64,000 bases of DNA from DTYU01 sp040756575 (GCA_040756575.1 JBFLYP010000002.1:1-64000), one strand, 5' to 3'; positions 1 to 8,393 are shown, counted from the stretch's first letter. Made by a program: numbers and translations. Notes: generated from the sequence alone by a model not told the origin.

Positions 1-69
1 TTTAAGGGTGAATCTTACCGGTTCCGGGAAAGTCAGCAAAGGCAATCTGTTAACATGGATACCTGACGA

Positions 70-117
70 ATAGGGTGGTCAATTTTTACGTTGTCACGGT
101 GGTCAACTTTTTAGTTG
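70..117. mobile_element. Remnant of an IS21-like element end
   Basis: Two closely spaced copies of a GGTGGTCAAYTTTT word lie at about 74-86 and 98-111, separated by a TGTCAC motif. Multiple short terminal repeats of this look are typical of IS21-family ends. No istA/istB transposase is present in the window, so only an end remains, or the element lies outside the left edge. The following ORF begins right at this end, which makes its upstream region suspect. The family assignment is from memory of IS21-type ends and not from a search. Confidence 0.4.
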
Positions 118-948
118 ACGAACACACTATGTACCGATTTGACGACAGAGGTCTTCACCAGCGGTGGGGATAATAAGGAGGCGGCTTTACATTTACAAAA
201 GACGGACTATCTGGCCAGCGTGTGCACCAACGAGGTTACCCTAAGACGAGTCGTGTCTAAAGAAATGGGCTACGAAATATTTAACGGATTGCGAAATATC
301 GGTCTGATATACTCTGATGCCAAGGGAGAAGCAATATGCGAAATCTTCCCTTTACAAAAAAGCCCCTGCTCTAACCATATCGGCATCTCGACCCTCGCCA
401 TCACCAAAACCGGAAAGATCAGGCTTACTAAGCAATCTGAGAAAAGTGCCATATACCCCAGGGCATTAGCTCCGTCAGGTTCTGGTTCGGCGAACTGGAG
501 CGACCTAAGAAATACCGGAGGCAATTTTACCAGGTTCTTGCAAAAGGCAATGGAGCGGGAACTCATAGAAGAACTTGGCCTCAAACACCTCCGGAAGCCG
601 AAAATCCAGACGAAAGTAATCGGATTTGCGCGGATTTTAAATCGCGGCGGAAAACCGGAATTTTTTGGTGTTAGCTTTTTGGACGTACCGGAGGAGCAAG
701 GGAAGGTATCCAACAAAGAAAGGGTCTTCACCGAGGGCTTTGAAGAGATTATTATCCCGGCGGCCAAGGAACTTTGGGATACCCTTTCCGCCGACCGCTC
801 CCAAATCGGGGCGGAATCTAAGCAGGAGATCTGTCAAGCAATTGACGACTTTATCGCCACTAACCAGTACAGGCTTTCACCGAGTTTGTACCTCAACCTC
901 CGGTTCTTCAAGGAGTGGATCGAAAGCATAGGCAAAGAAAGAGGGTAA
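115..948 (+). CDS. Divergent Nudix-like hydrolase domain protein
   Basis: A 277-residue ORF whose only clear motif is RELIEELGL at residues 147-155, matching the REUXEEXGU half of the Nudix box (metal-binding helix of nucleoside-diphosphate-X pyrophosphatases). The upstream half of the box (G-x5-E) is not recognisable, so the catalytic site is either divergent or lost. A glycine-rich loop precedes the helix and a beta-rich region follows it, as expected for the fold. The substrate is unknown. The start is uncertain: TTG at 115 lies inside the IS-like end and has no ribosome binding site, while an AAGGAGG at 176-182 has no in-frame ATG/GTG/TTG at good spacing. GTG near 220 or ATG at 265 are alternatives. 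It sits in accessory DNA between an IS end and toxin-antitoxin relics. Confidence 0.5.
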   Translation: MTNTLCTDLTTEVFTSGGDNKEAALHLQKTDYLASVCTNEVTLRRVVSKEMGYEIFNGLRNIGLIYSDAKGEAICEIFPLQKSPCSNHIGISTLAITKTGKIRLTKQSEKSAIYPRALAPSGSGSANWSDLRNTGGNFTRFLQKAMERELIEELGLKHLRKPKIQTKVIGFARILNRGGKPEFFGVSFLDVPEEQGKVSNKERVFTEGFEEIIIPAAKELWDTLSADRSQIGAESKQEICQAIDDFIATNQYRLSPSLYLNLRFFKEWIESIGKERG

Positions 949-962
949 GGCAATCTGGTAAC

Positions 963-1416
963 TCCGTTCTTGACGTACTATAAAATCCCCACTTCTGACA
1001 AAGACCGCTCCTTCCCGGAAGGAAAGAAGATCCGCTGGCGGGATGCCTTTGCCGCCTGCTGGACCTTGATCAAGCACCGGTTCGTCGATTAGGAGACCTA
1101 CCGCTAACGCGGTTTGGGCGTTCCGGAGGCGCAGGCGCTGGTGGCGTCGTTCCTGTACCAGAGTTTATTCCTGTATCAGGGTTTATAGGTGGGCGTTAGG
1201 TCTTTGTTCGCGTGGTTTCGCTGCTCCCGGGCTGGGCATCCAGGAAATAGCGGCGGGATGAAACAGAGCTTTCCGGGGTGGTATGGACAGGCGGCGGGAG
1301 TCGCCTACTAAATCTCGGCCCAGTTGCCCCAACGTTATGGGTTGACGGTAAGAAGGGCGGCAGACTAAAATAGTAGCGATGCGCGATAGCCTTGCGCTTG
1401 AAGAAGGGAGAATAGT
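963..1416. other. Intergenic relic region with diverged repeat copy 1
   Basis: No intact gene. Bases about 1003-1092 are a diverged copy of 2098-2187; read on plus both give a short peptide ending HRFVD or YRFVD before a stop. A GTTCC(C/G)GAGGC motif follows both copies, so a longer ancestral sequence was duplicated. An imperfect 18-bp tandem (TTCCTGTAYCAG...) lies at 1150-1187. The rest is unrecognised. Confidence 0.5.
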
Positions 1417-1626
1417 ATGGTGCCTCTCGAAGAACTCATTCGGCAGTTGCCACCCGATCTGCAGCAGGAAGTAAAGGACTTCGCAGAATTTTTATTAGAA
1501 AAACGGGGGAAGAAGCCTTTCCGGCCACCCAAGTTTGATTGGGCTGGCGCTCTCAAAGACTTGAAAGAACGGTATACGTCGGTGGAACTCCAGCACAAGA
1601 TTCTCGCGTGGAGAGAAGAATATTGA
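1417..1626 (+). CDS. DUF2281/VapB-type antitoxin
   Basis: A 69-residue protein with an N-terminal LPPDLQQEVKDFAEFLLEKR stretch (residues 11-30), the usual signature of the DUF2281 family of small antitoxins, and a charged C-terminus expected to wrap the cognate toxin. It starts at ATG preceded by AAGAAGGGAG. Its TGA stop (1624-1626) overlaps the TTG start of the PIN-domain gene in a TTGA junction, so translation is probably coupled. The pair is a type II toxin-antitoxin module in which this protein should neutralise the nuclease and repress the operon. The DNA-binding part is not obvious in the sequence. Confidence 0.75.
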   Translation: MVPLEELIRQLPPDLQQEVKDFAEFLLEKRGKKPFRPPKFDWAGALKDLKERYTSVELQHKILAWREEY

Positions 1627-2024
1627 CGTATCTTCTCGATACAAACATTTTCCTGGAAATCTTACTGGGGCAAGAGCAGGCCGGGTCGGTAAAGCGTCTT
1701 TTCACCGAAATCTCGCCATCAAGGCTGTATATCTCTGATTTTTCACTTCATTCAATCGGTATTCTCTTGTTTCGCCGGAACCTACACGAAATCTATGAGC
1801 GATTTATTGAAGACGTGGTGATTAATTCGGGGATAGGTGTGCTCCGTCTCAGCGCCGAAGATGTTCGGGCGATGGCTGCATTCGCGCAGCGATTTCGGTT
1901 AGACTTTGATGACGCTTACCAGTATACAGTTGCTGAAAAATACGGCTTGACTATCGTAAGTTTCGACAGCGATTTCGACCGGACCGAAAAAGGCCGGATA
2001 CCGCCCGACAAAATCAAAGTTTAA
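1623..2024 (+). CDS. PIN-domain toxin ribonuclease
   Basis: A 133-residue PIN-domain protein. The N-terminus has the hallmark LLDTN (Asp at residue 6); later acidic positions include DFDDAYQY (around residues 99-106) and the VSFDSDFDR motif near residue 120. These are the Mg-binding acidic residues of VapC-like endoribonucleases. The start is taken as TTG at 1623, overlapping the antitoxin stop by the TTGA junction; this places LDTN at the expected distance from the N-terminus, whereas the longer in-frame start at 1539 would run through the antitoxin. It is full length for the family, so the module may be functional. Confidence 0.75.
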   Translation: MTYLLDTNIFLEILLGQEQAGSVKRLFTEISPSRLYISDFSLHSIGILLFRRNLHEIYERFIEDVVINSGIGVLRLSAEDVRAMAAFAQRFRLDFDDAYQYTVAEKYGLTIVSFDSDFDRTEKGRIPPDKIKV

Positions 2025-2097
2025 CCCCTGACTTTCAGCCACCATTGGCTTCAGGCTGTAGTACCATAAATAACCCACAAGTCCTCACTATTAAAGG

Positions 2098-2187
2098 GCC
2101 GCTCCTTCGCGGAAGGGAAAAAGATTAACTAGCGGGATGCTTTCGCCGCTTGCTGGACGCTGATCAAGTACAGGTTCGTTGATTGAA
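2098..2187. repeat. Diverged repeat copy 2
   Basis: Bases 2098-2187 match 1003-1092 with scattered substitutions and a one-base difference near the start. Both encode, on plus, a peptide like DAFAACWTLIK, followed immediately by a stop, and in this copy an in-frame stop also interrupts it. Both look like relics of the same unidentified sequence placed beside toxin-antitoxin loci. Confidence 0.5.
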
Positions 2188-2249
2188 GCATACCCGCGAG
2201 TAGGCCGAATACTGATGGAAGTTCCCGAGGCCCAAGCGCGCGGCCTGAG

Positions 2250-2372
2250 GGAGAAAGCCTGGAGGAGGTAAGAAATGCTGTGCGGGAGGCCGTGCGGTGC
2301 CATTTTGAAGAGGAGAACCTCCCCCGGGTTATCCGCTTGCATATCGTCAAGGACGAGGTCATCGCGGTGTGA
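2250..2372 (+). pseudogene. HicB-like antitoxin relic
   Basis: Only the C-terminal part of a HicB-like antitoxin is readable: the frame ending at TGA 2370-2372 contains ESLEEVRNAVREAV followed by a charged strand ending KDEVIAV, which is how HicB antitoxins end their partial RNase-H-like domain. The N-terminal half is missing or frame-shifted. The stop overlaps the GTG start of the following hicA relic, the usual coupling of such a pair. Family assignment is by eye. Confidence 0.5.
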
Positions 2373-2552
2373 GGATTCCCAGGGATGTGAGCGGAGAAGA
2401 ATTGGCGAAGCTTCTGGCCCGGTACGGCTACCGGAAATCAGCCGATAGTCATCCCTGACTATCCGGAAGTGTCGGTTTTTATTATCCGGAAAAACTTGCA
2501 AACCGCAGGCATAGGCCGAGAAGAGCATTTTGCCCTGCTCCGGGAATTGTAA
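2369..2552 (+). pseudogene. HicA-like toxin relic
   Basis: The GTG at 2369 opens a frame beginning RIPRDVSGEELAKLLARYGY, the typical HicA N-terminus (double-stranded-RNA-binding-like mRNA interferase). A TGA at 2456 truncates it just where the catalytic GSH motif would be; the sequence shows only DSHP. A second frame ending at TAA 2550 carries NLQTAGIGREEHFALL, resembling the HicA C-terminal helix. The toxin is therefore broken by at least a frameshift or small deletion. Together with the hicB relic it is a dead hicBA pair. Confidence 0.55.
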
Positions 2553-2767
2553 CGTGGTCTCCAGCAATCTGGCCGAACAGCCGGGGGCAATACCAAAAGT
2601 GGAGGATTGTAGCAGGTTATCTGGTGATGCTTAAGGGGCGCTGGTGCATACCGCGTAAAAGCCGAAAGGCGCTCCTTAAACCGTTGACACCGGAGAAGGA
2701 AAAGACAAAAATTGTACCGACAGGTACGCCTCTAAAGTCGTACGGGTTCAGAGAGAAGGGGTGACTG

Positions 2768-3091
2768 ATGAAGGCCGCAAAAGTCCGGAAAAAGCCACCG
2801 GGTAAACGGGTGCACTTAGAGGCAAAAAAGACGCAGTGGGTCTTGAAGCTCAACCCTAAAGGGCAGGCGACTATCCCTTTGGAAGTGCGCCGGATGCTCG
2901 GTGTTGACGGCGAGTGCCGGGAATTGAAATTGGTGGCGCTGGAAGATGGGTTTCGCCTCTTACCCCACAAGCCGCCCCTCCCGGTCCACCGGTATATCGG
3001 TTACTGCGCCGAAGAATTGGCAGACATAGACGACCCCGTAGCCTTCCTGCGGGAACTCCGGGGTCGTCCGGCCGATGCGCCGGAAGAGTAA
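2768..3091 (+). CDS. AbrB/SpoVT-type antitoxin
   Basis: A 107-residue protein with a swapped-hairpin AbrB domain at about residues 22-65, marked by NPKGQATIPLEVRRMLGV. The C-terminal 40 residues are acidic, as expected for a toxin-wrapping tail. A 23-residue Lys/Arg-rich N-terminal extension is unusual. It starts at ATG 2768 after AGAAGGGG. Its stop is five bases before the start of a truncated PIN-domain gene, so it is the antitoxin and autorepressor of a former vapBC-type pair. It may survive as an orphan antitoxin or regulator. Confidence 0.7.
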   Translation: MKAAKVRKKPPGKRVHLEAKKTQWVLKLNPKGQATIPLEVRRMLGVDGECRELKLVALEDGFRLLPHKPPLPVHRYIGYCAEELADIDDPVAFLRELRGRPADAPEE

Positions 3092-3096
3092 TCTTT

Positions 3097-3261
3097 ATGC
3101 AAACGGCCATTGATACTAACCTCCTGATCATTCTTCTCCGGGGAAAACCACGCGAACACGCCCAATTAGTTGCCGAAGCTTTGGTGGAATACGACCGGCA
3201 AGGGCGCTTGGTTACCTACCCGGCGGTTTGGGCGGAGCTGCGGGTATTGATTAGCGAGTAA
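3097..3261 (+). pseudogene. Truncated PIN-domain toxin
   Basis: The ATG at 3097 begins a PIN domain (AIDTNLLIILLRG, first catalytic Asp at residue 5) and continues through the conserved YPAVWAEL motif, but a TAA at 3259-3261 ends it after 54 residues, less than half of the usual length of about 130. The downstream frame stays open to about 3402 without recognisable PIN motifs, so the acidic C-terminal catalytic residues are gone. Inferred to be an inactivated toxin next to its AbrB antitoxin. Confidence 0.65.
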
Positions 3262-3359
3262 ACCAGCAACGATACCGTATTTTCGCGGGTGGAAAGGCTC
3301 GCTTTTGCGCCCGGCGGACATTTAGCCTGCTTCTTCAAGGGATGCAAATACTTCACCAT

Positions 3360-4200
3360 TTACAGGCCCGGTTTTACCGAAGCCCTGGAGCTGATTCCGT
3401 GAAAGTGCAGGTTTACTATATACTGCGCAAAAGCCAGGGAAGAGTTAAAGGCCGGGGAGACCGCGTTGAGGATGTGGATTGAGTTGTGGCCCTTGAGGAT
3501 GAGGTAGTCCATCACGAGCTCGTTTTTGGTTCTGTCGAAGAGCTGGGCTCTTATGCCCACCAGCGGGTACCTGGAGATGTACGAATATTTCAGGTTAGGG
3601 ACCAGTTGCCTGGCGTCTTTGTACATCACGTAGGGGATGTACTTGCCTATCTCCTTGAATCCCATCAAAACGTAGTTCTTGTTGGTAGCGAATTGCCGGG
3701 CGTTGTAAAGGAGCGTTTCCCGGAGCTCGCTGCACCTGATGTTCTCTAACAAGCCGTAGTTCTCGCGGCTGAGTGCGGGAATGGCAGTAGGGCCCATTTT
3801 GACCACGCCGCGGGGCGTCCTGGTGAAGTGCACCCCCAGGAAAGGGAAGCGGATGTCCGGGACGGGGTAGATGTTTGCCCGGACCAGGAACTCGTATCCC
3901 TCTTTGACCCTGAGATAGATGCCTTTGTAGGGAAGCATTATATAATTCTTGCCCAACCCGCACATATGGGCGATTCTATCCGCGTAGGCGCCGGCCGCGT
4001 TGACCAGGAAACCGTAGCCCATTCTTCCGGCCGTCGTCACCGCTTCTTTTTGGTCCAGGGCTGTTAATTTGACGCCCATGGGCGCCGAGCCGGTTTTCTT
4101 TATCAATTACGCATACACTGCCCCCGAAGCTCCTTTTAAGTTCCAGGGCGATCGTCAGGCCGACGATACCCGCACCGACAACCAGGAAATCGTATACCAA
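3360..4200 (-). pseudogene. lhgO: L-2-hydroxyglutarate oxidase-like FAD protein, internally deleted
   Basis: Read on minus, ATG at 4200 opens a frame with the dinucleotide-binding motif VVGAGIVGLTIALELKR at residues 7-23. Homology stops after about 40 residues at GAHG, then resumes in another frame (3360-4106) with the C-terminal half of the L-2-hydroxyglutarate oxidase family (VNAAGAYADRIA, LPYKGIYLRVKEG, FLGVHFTRT, GPTAIPALSRE). Roughly a hundred central residues, including the conserved SSGRNSGVIH region after the first FAD motif, are missing and the frame is broken, so it cannot encode a working enzyme. It lies between toxin relics and the dTDP-rhamnose genes. Confidence 0.7.
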
Positions 4201-4242
4201 AAAGGTCTTCCCTTCGCATAATTAGCCGCATGCAACTCGGTT

Positions 4243-5289
4243 TTACGCCTTAACTCCGAACGTCGAACTGTTTTCGGACAGGCCGCCGTACCAGCGTTGG
4301 TAAAACTCTTTATACTCTCCGCTTTTTACACGCCTCCACCAGGCCGGGTTGTTCACGTACCACTCAATGGTACGGCGCATTGCTTCTTCAAAGTCAAAAT
4401 TTTTCCGCCAGCCAAGTTCCCGCTGAATTTTCGATGAGTCTAATGCATATCTTCTGTCGTGCCCGGGCCGGTCTCTGACAAAGGAGAGCATATCCTCCGT
4501 CTTCCCTAACTTTTTCAAAATCAAGCGGACCAATTCTAAATTCGTAAGCTCGCATCCGCCACCGATGTTGTATACCTCGCCCGCTTTTCCGTTAAGGAGA
4601 ACCATTTCAATCGCCCGGCAGTGATCCTCCACATACAACCAGTCCCGGACGTTCTGCCCGTCTCCGTAAACCGGAACCGGTTTATCCTCGAGCGTATTGG
4701 TGATAGCCAGCGGGATCAGCTTCTCGGGAAACTGGTACGGTCCGAAGTTGTTCGAGCACCTGGTGATGATAACGGGCAGCCCGTATGTTCGGTGGTATGC
4801 CCGGCAAAGGAGATCAGCGGCGGCCTTGCTGGCGGCATAAGGGCTGTTGGGTGCCAGCGGTGATGTTTCGGTGAAAGGCAGATCGGTCGGGTCAAGCGAA
4901 CCATAGACCTCGTCGGTGGACACCTGGATGAACTTTACCGCCTTGTGACGCCTGGCGGCGTCCAAAAGCACTTGAGTTCCCTGAACGTTGGTACGGATAA
5001 AGGGAGAAGCGTCAACAATACTTCGGTCTACGTGCGTTTCCGCCGCGAAATTAACCACTGCTTCTATTCCTGTTGAAGCAAACAACTGTTCTATGAACGG
5101 CGGATCTGCGATGTCACCTAAAACGAAGCGGTAATTGGGGAAGGTTGCAACGTTGCTGAGATTATCAAGATTGCCTGCGTAGGTAAGTTTATCCAAGTTG
5201 ATAATCAACCAATCGGGATGGCGGTCGATAACATATCCTATAAAGTTGGACCCGATAAAACCGGCACCACCGGTGACGAGAAGCTTCAC
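4243..5289 (-). CDS. rfbB: dTDP-glucose 4,6-dehydratase
   Basis: A 348-residue extended short-chain dehydrogenase. It has the NAD-binding TGGAGFIGSN at residues 6-15, the STDEVYG catalytic segment at 124-130 (Asp126 and Glu127 as acid/base for dehydration) and the Y151-x3-K155 pair. It converts dTDP-glucose to dTDP-4-keto-6-deoxyglucose, the second step of dTDP-L-rhamnose synthesis in the cytoplasm. It is full length for RmlB. It lies 12 bases after rfbD and is the last gene of the minus-strand rfbC-rfbD-rfbB operon, with rfbA diverging upstream. GGAGG-type ribosome binding site overlaps the rfbD end. Confidence 0.95.
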   Translation of the reverse strand: MKLLVTGGAGFIGSNFIGYVIDRHPDWLIINLDKLTYAGNLDNLSNVATFPNYRFVLGDIADPPFIEQLFASTGIEAVVNFAAETHVDRSIVDASPFIRTNVQGTQVLLDAARRHKAVKFIQVSTDEVYGSLDPTDLPFTETSPLAPNSPYAASKAAADLLCRAYHRTYGLPVIITRCSNNFGPYQFPEKLIPLAITNTLEDKPVPVYGDGQNVRDWLYVEDHCRAIEMVLLNGKAGEVYNIGGGCELTNLELVRLILKKLGKTEDMLSFVRDRPGHDRRYALDSSKIQRELGWRKNFDFEEAMRRTIEWYVNNPAWWRRVKSGEYKEFYQRWYGGLSENSSTFGVKA

Positions 5290-5301
5290 ATTACCTCCTC
5301 C

Positions 5302-6141
5302 TTACATGGACGCTAAGTACCGCTCCAGCGCATCCTCCCAGGGCGGCAGCAAATACCCTATAGTCTCGCGCAGCGGGAAAGGATCAAGAACCGAGTTTTT
5401 CGGGCGCACCGCCGGACGCGGGAACTCTTCAGTGGAGCACGGTTCGACCGATACGGGGAGGCCGACCTTTTCGAAAATTTTCCGGGCGAAGTTGAACCAG
5501 GTTGTAGAACCCTGGTTGGTAACGTGGTAAATGCCGTAGCACCGCTTTTCAATCAGGTCGGTGATGCCGCGGGCCAAATCTACGGTATAAGTCGGGCATC
5601 CCTTCTGGTCATTCACCACCCGGAGAACGCTACGCTTTTTCCCTAAATCCAATACAGTCAGTACGAAGTTTTTACCCCCCGGGCCGAACAGCCAGCTTGT
5701 TCTTACTATATACCAGCGGTGTCCCAGGGAAGCAACGGCTTTTTCTCCCCAGAGTTTGCTTGCTCCGTATACGCTCCGGGGTCTCGGCTGGTCGAAAATC
5801 TCGTAGCCCGAATCCTTGCTGCCGTCGAAAACATAATCCGTACTGATATGTACTAAATCCGCTTCAACGTCCCTGGACGCTAAAGCGAGATTACGAGGAC
5901 CAAGGCCGTTGACTATAAAAGCTTTTTCCCGTGCCGACTCCGCGCCGTCAACATCTGTGTAAGCCGCACAATTTACAACCACGTCGGGCTGGTGCTCGAA
6001 CAGCGCGTTTCGGACAGCCCTGAGGTCTGTAATGTCTAAGTCACCGCGGCTGAGCGGAACACCGGTCCATTGCCGTGTTTCTACCGCAGAAACAACAGCC
6101 TGCCCCAGCATCCCTTTTGCACCTGTTATCAAAACCTTCAA
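5302..6141 (-). CDS. rfbD: dTDP-4-dehydrorhamnose reductase
   Basis: A 279-residue NAD(P)H-dependent reductase of the RmlD family. The nucleotide-binding motif ITGAKGMLGQ is at residues 5-14, STDYVFDG at 100-107 and the Y125-x3-K129 catalytic pair in VYGASK. It reduces dTDP-4-keto-L-rhamnose to dTDP-L-rhamnose, the last step of the pathway. It is normal length. It lies between rfbC (48 bases upstream) and rfbB (12 bases downstream) on minus, consistent with one transcript. Confidence 0.95.
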   Translation of the reverse strand: MKVLITGAKGMLGQAVVSAVETRQWTGVPLSRGDLDITDLRAVRNALFEHQPDVVVNCAAYTDVDGAESAREKAFIVNGLGPRNLALASRDVEADLVHISTDYVFDGSKDSGYEIFDQPRPRSVYGASKLWGEKAVASLGHRWYIVRTSWLFGPGGKNFVLTVLDLGKKRSVLRVVNDQKGCPTYTVDLARGITDLIEKRCYGIYHVTNQGSTTWFNFARKIFEKVGLPVSVEPCSTEEFPRPAVRPKNSVLDPFPLRETIGYLLPPWEDALERYLASM

Positions 6142-6189
6142 GTTAAATATCCTCCATGCAGGCTGGTCAAAGAAGACTTTAGGCTGCGT

Positions 6190-6651
6190 TTACCCGTTCT
6201 TAACCTCCCAACTGAAAGGGATCGAAGGGTCGTTGTAAGGCAGCCGGTGCTCGTCGGGCTGCTCGTAATTATAAAGCTCGGTAGGAAAGTTGATGATCAG
6301 GGTCAACTGTCCTCCTTCGGCGGTAAAGCCGTGATAAACCATCGGGGGAATCTTTAACAGGACCGGGTTCAAGTATCCCATATGAAAAACGTTAACCGCG
6401 CCCTTGGTCGGGCTGTCCTCCCTCGGATCGTAGAGCGCCACCTTGGCCATGCCCCACACGCAGACAAAGTGGTCCCACTGCAGTTTGTGGTAGTGCCAGG
6501 CTTTGACCACGCCCGGATAACAGCAGGTGACGTAGGCTTGGCCGAACTTCATAAACTCCGGCCAGTCGCGGCGCAGCATTTCCATAAGGTAACCCCGGTC
6601 GTCGGGCACAAGCCGCAGTTTCTTCACCTGAACGCCGTGAATAAGTTCCAT
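6190..6651 (-). CDS. rfbC: dTDP-4-dehydrorhamnose 3,5-epimerase-type cupin
   Basis: A 153-residue cupin of the RmlC-like group. The AWHYHKLQWDHFVCVWG segment (around residues 51-67) carries the catalytic histidine and barrel strand, and a second conserved PPMVYHGF follows near 101-108. The length is shorter than classical RmlC (about 180) and fits the short RmlC-like subgroup, so it could act on a different dTDP-keto sugar; the rfb neighbours favour dTDP-rhamnose. It is the first gene of the minus-strand rfb operon. Its start codon is eight bases after the end of a dispersed structured repeat that also provides GGAGGAG. Confidence 0.85.
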   Translation of the reverse strand: MELIHGVQVKKLRLVPDDRGYLMEMLRRDWPEFMKFGQAYVTCCYPGVVKAWHYHKLQWDHFVCVWGMAKVALYDPREDSPTKGAVNVFHMGYLNPVLLKIPPMVYHGFTAEGGQLTLIINFPTELYNYEQPDEHRLPYNDPSIPFSWEVKNG

Positions 6652-6659
6652 ATTCTTTC

Positions 6660-6800
6660 TCTCCTCCGAGAATGCGTTCTTCTTCCGCGGAGCGCGGCGA
6701 TGAGCTTCGCATTACTGCGTCAGGCTCGCCGCCATTTGAGGGGGTGGGTCTATTCGCCCCATTTTCATTTTTCGTTGTGCGGCTTGCCGCATGTGGCACT
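6660..6800 (-). repeat. Dispersed structured element, copy 1 (upstream of rfbC)
   Basis: In the sense (minus) orientation it runs from a GCGGCAAGCCGC palindrome and AACGAAAAATGAAAATGG through AATAGACCC to the conserved 3' end GCAGTAATGCGAAGCTCATCGCC, then a GGAAGAAGAACGCATTCTCGGAGGAG tail in two pieces. It ends just before the rfbC start. The central part (TTACTTAGATGC... block) seen in other copies is missing here. Confidence 0.7.
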
Positions 6801-7078
6801 CCCGTAAAATTATTTCGCCGGATAAATCAAGAATAACCCTTCAGCAAAGGCGGTGTCGGATGTGAGTGAAATAGATAATAAACATTACTTATAATAACTT
6901 TCTTCGCCGCTTAATACACGTTTTCCTGCCCGCTTTATTTTTCTGCTCGATGTTTTTTATGGATGTGGTAAAAGCGTGAATTGTTGGACGGTTGATTAAT
7001 CTAAATAAACTTTGATATTATTTTAACCACAGTATTTCTAATATTAACAGGAAAATTCAGCGGAGGTGTCGAATAGCA
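6801..7078. other. AT-rich divergent intergenic region
   Basis: Unusually AT-rich for the window and lying between divergent rfbC and rfbA. It should hold promoters for both directions. TTGATA at about 7013 with TA-rich sequence downstream is a weak plus-strand candidate. No convincing operator, hairpin or small ORF was seen. The rfbA ribosome binding site CGGAGGTG lies at 7061-7068. Confidence 0.4.
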
Positions 7079-8146
7079 GTGAAAGCGCTCGTCCTGTCCG
7101 GAGGAAAAGGCACACGCCTGCGCCCTTTGACCTATACGACGGCAAAACAACTTCTGCCCGTTGCAAACCACCCCATCCTGCACTACGTAATTCGCCAGAT
7201 AATCGAGACCGGGATTACCGATATCGGCGTCATCCTTTCTCCCGAGACGGGCGAGAGCGTCCGGACGGCTATAGAAGGCCCCTTTAGCGGCCAGGCTTCG
7301 TTTACGTTTATTGTCCAGGATAAGCCCGCCGGTCTGGCACACGCGGTTAAAACTGCGCGGCCTTTCTTAGCGGACAGCCCTTTCCTGATGTTTCTGGGCG
7401 ACAACCTGATCCAGGGCGGCGTGAGACAGGTCGTCGAAGCCCTGCGGACCGACGGAGCGGACGCCGTAATCCTGCTGAAGGAGGTCCCGGACCCGCGGGC
7501 CTTCGGCGTGGCAGTACTCGACGGTCAGGGGCAGGTGGTCCGCTTAGTGGAAAAGCCCAAGGAGCCGCCCAGCAGCCTGGCGCTGGTGGGAGTTTACGCC
7601 TTCGCGCCGGTCATTCACCAAGCGGTTGACCGGATAAAACCTTCCTGGCGCGGGGAACTGGAGATAACCGACGCCATCCAGGAGTTGTTGAACATGAAAT
7701 GCCGGGTCAAGGCCCGGGTCCTCGACGGGTGGTGGCTCGACACCGGCAAAAAAGACGACATCCTCGAGGCGAACCGCATGGTCCTGGACGAATACACCGA
7801 GCGCCGTATTGAAGGGAAAGTAGACGCGGAGAGCGCGATTGCCGGCAGAGTGACCGTAGGGCCCCGCACCCGGGTAGTCCGCAGCACGCTGCGCGGGCCG
7901 ATCGTGATCGGCGCCGGCACCGTTATTGAGGATTCCTTCATCGGGCCCTTTACCGCTATCGGGAACGATGTGGTAATGCGGGGTGTAAACATCGAGCACT
8001 CGGTGGTTCTTGACGGGTGTCTTCTTGAACAGGTGGGCCCGCTCGAAGACAGCCTGATCGGCTACAAGGCCCGCGTCAGGCGAACGGAAGGGACCCGTAA
8101 GGCGATGCGCTTTTTCATCGGCGACGAGTGCGAAATAGTTGTTTAA
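7079..8146 (+). CDS. rfbA: Glucose-1-phosphate thymidylyltransferase, long form
   Basis: A 355-residue nucleotidyltransferase. The N-terminal signature LSGGKGTRLRPLTYT is at residues 6-20 and the catalytic domain runs to about residue 240. The C-terminus has hexapeptide-like left-handed beta-helix repeats (GPIVIGAGTVIEDSFIGPF near 265-285), which marks the long (StrD/RffH-like archaeal and actinobacterial) form and not the 290-residue RmlA. It makes dTDP-glucose from dTTP and glucose-1-phosphate, supplying the divergent rfbB. The start is GTG with CGGAGGTG ten bases upstream. Its stop overlaps the end of the convergent spore-protein gene by four bases. Confidence 0.92.
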   Translation: MKALVLSGGKGTRLRPLTYTTAKQLLPVANHPILHYVIRQIIETGITDIGVILSPETGESVRTAIEGPFSGQASFTFIVQDKPAGLAHAVKTARPFLADSPFLMFLGDNLIQGGVRQVVEALRTDGADAVILLKEVPDPRAFGVAVLDGQGQVVRLVEKPKEPPSSLALVGVYAFAPVIHQAVDRIKPSWRGELEITDAIQELLNMKCRVKARVLDGWWLDTGKKDDILEANRMVLDEYTERRIEGKVDAESAIAGRVTVGPRTRVVRSTLRGPIVIGAGTVIEDSFIGPFTAIGNDVVMRGVNIEHSVVLDGCLLEQVGPLEDSLIGYKARVRRTEGTRKAMRFFIGDECEIVV

Positions 8147-8376
8147 AAGCCGTCAGTGAGGTGCAGCTCCGTCTTACGCCTGCTTTCTTCGGCTATGGCT
8201 TCTTCGCCGCGTTGGACGGCATCTTTTTCATCTTTCACTCCGAGGTTTTCGGGTTCCAGTGCTTCACCGGCAGGCCATACTCCCTTCTCAAGACCCAGTT
8301 CCTTGGCGGTTTCCCACTTCAGGCGGTCGAGGTGCCTTCTCGCCCGTAGTTTATCGTGATCCTTTTTATGTCCCAC
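8143..8376 (-). CDS. Alpha/beta-type small acid-soluble spore protein-like
   Basis: A 77-residue protein with HLDRLKWETAKELGL at residues 15-29, matching the conserved first helix of alpha/beta-type SASPs that coat spore DNA. The second half (GEALEPENLG..., then an acidic helix) is atypical: the usual GxxG...GGxMVRRM-like second helix is replaced, so it is a divergent member. GTG at 8376 is chosen because GGGGGTG precedes it at seven bases, although the frame is open to 8448. A sigma-G-like promoter sits just upstream, supporting forespore expression. It is convergent with rfbA and overlaps it by four bases. Confidence 0.7.
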   Translation of the reverse strand: MGHKKDHDKLRARRHLDRLKWETAKELGLEKGVWPAGEALEPENLGVKDEKDAVQRGEEAIAEESRRKTELHLTDGF

Positions 8377-8393
8377 TTCGTCACCCCCAAATT

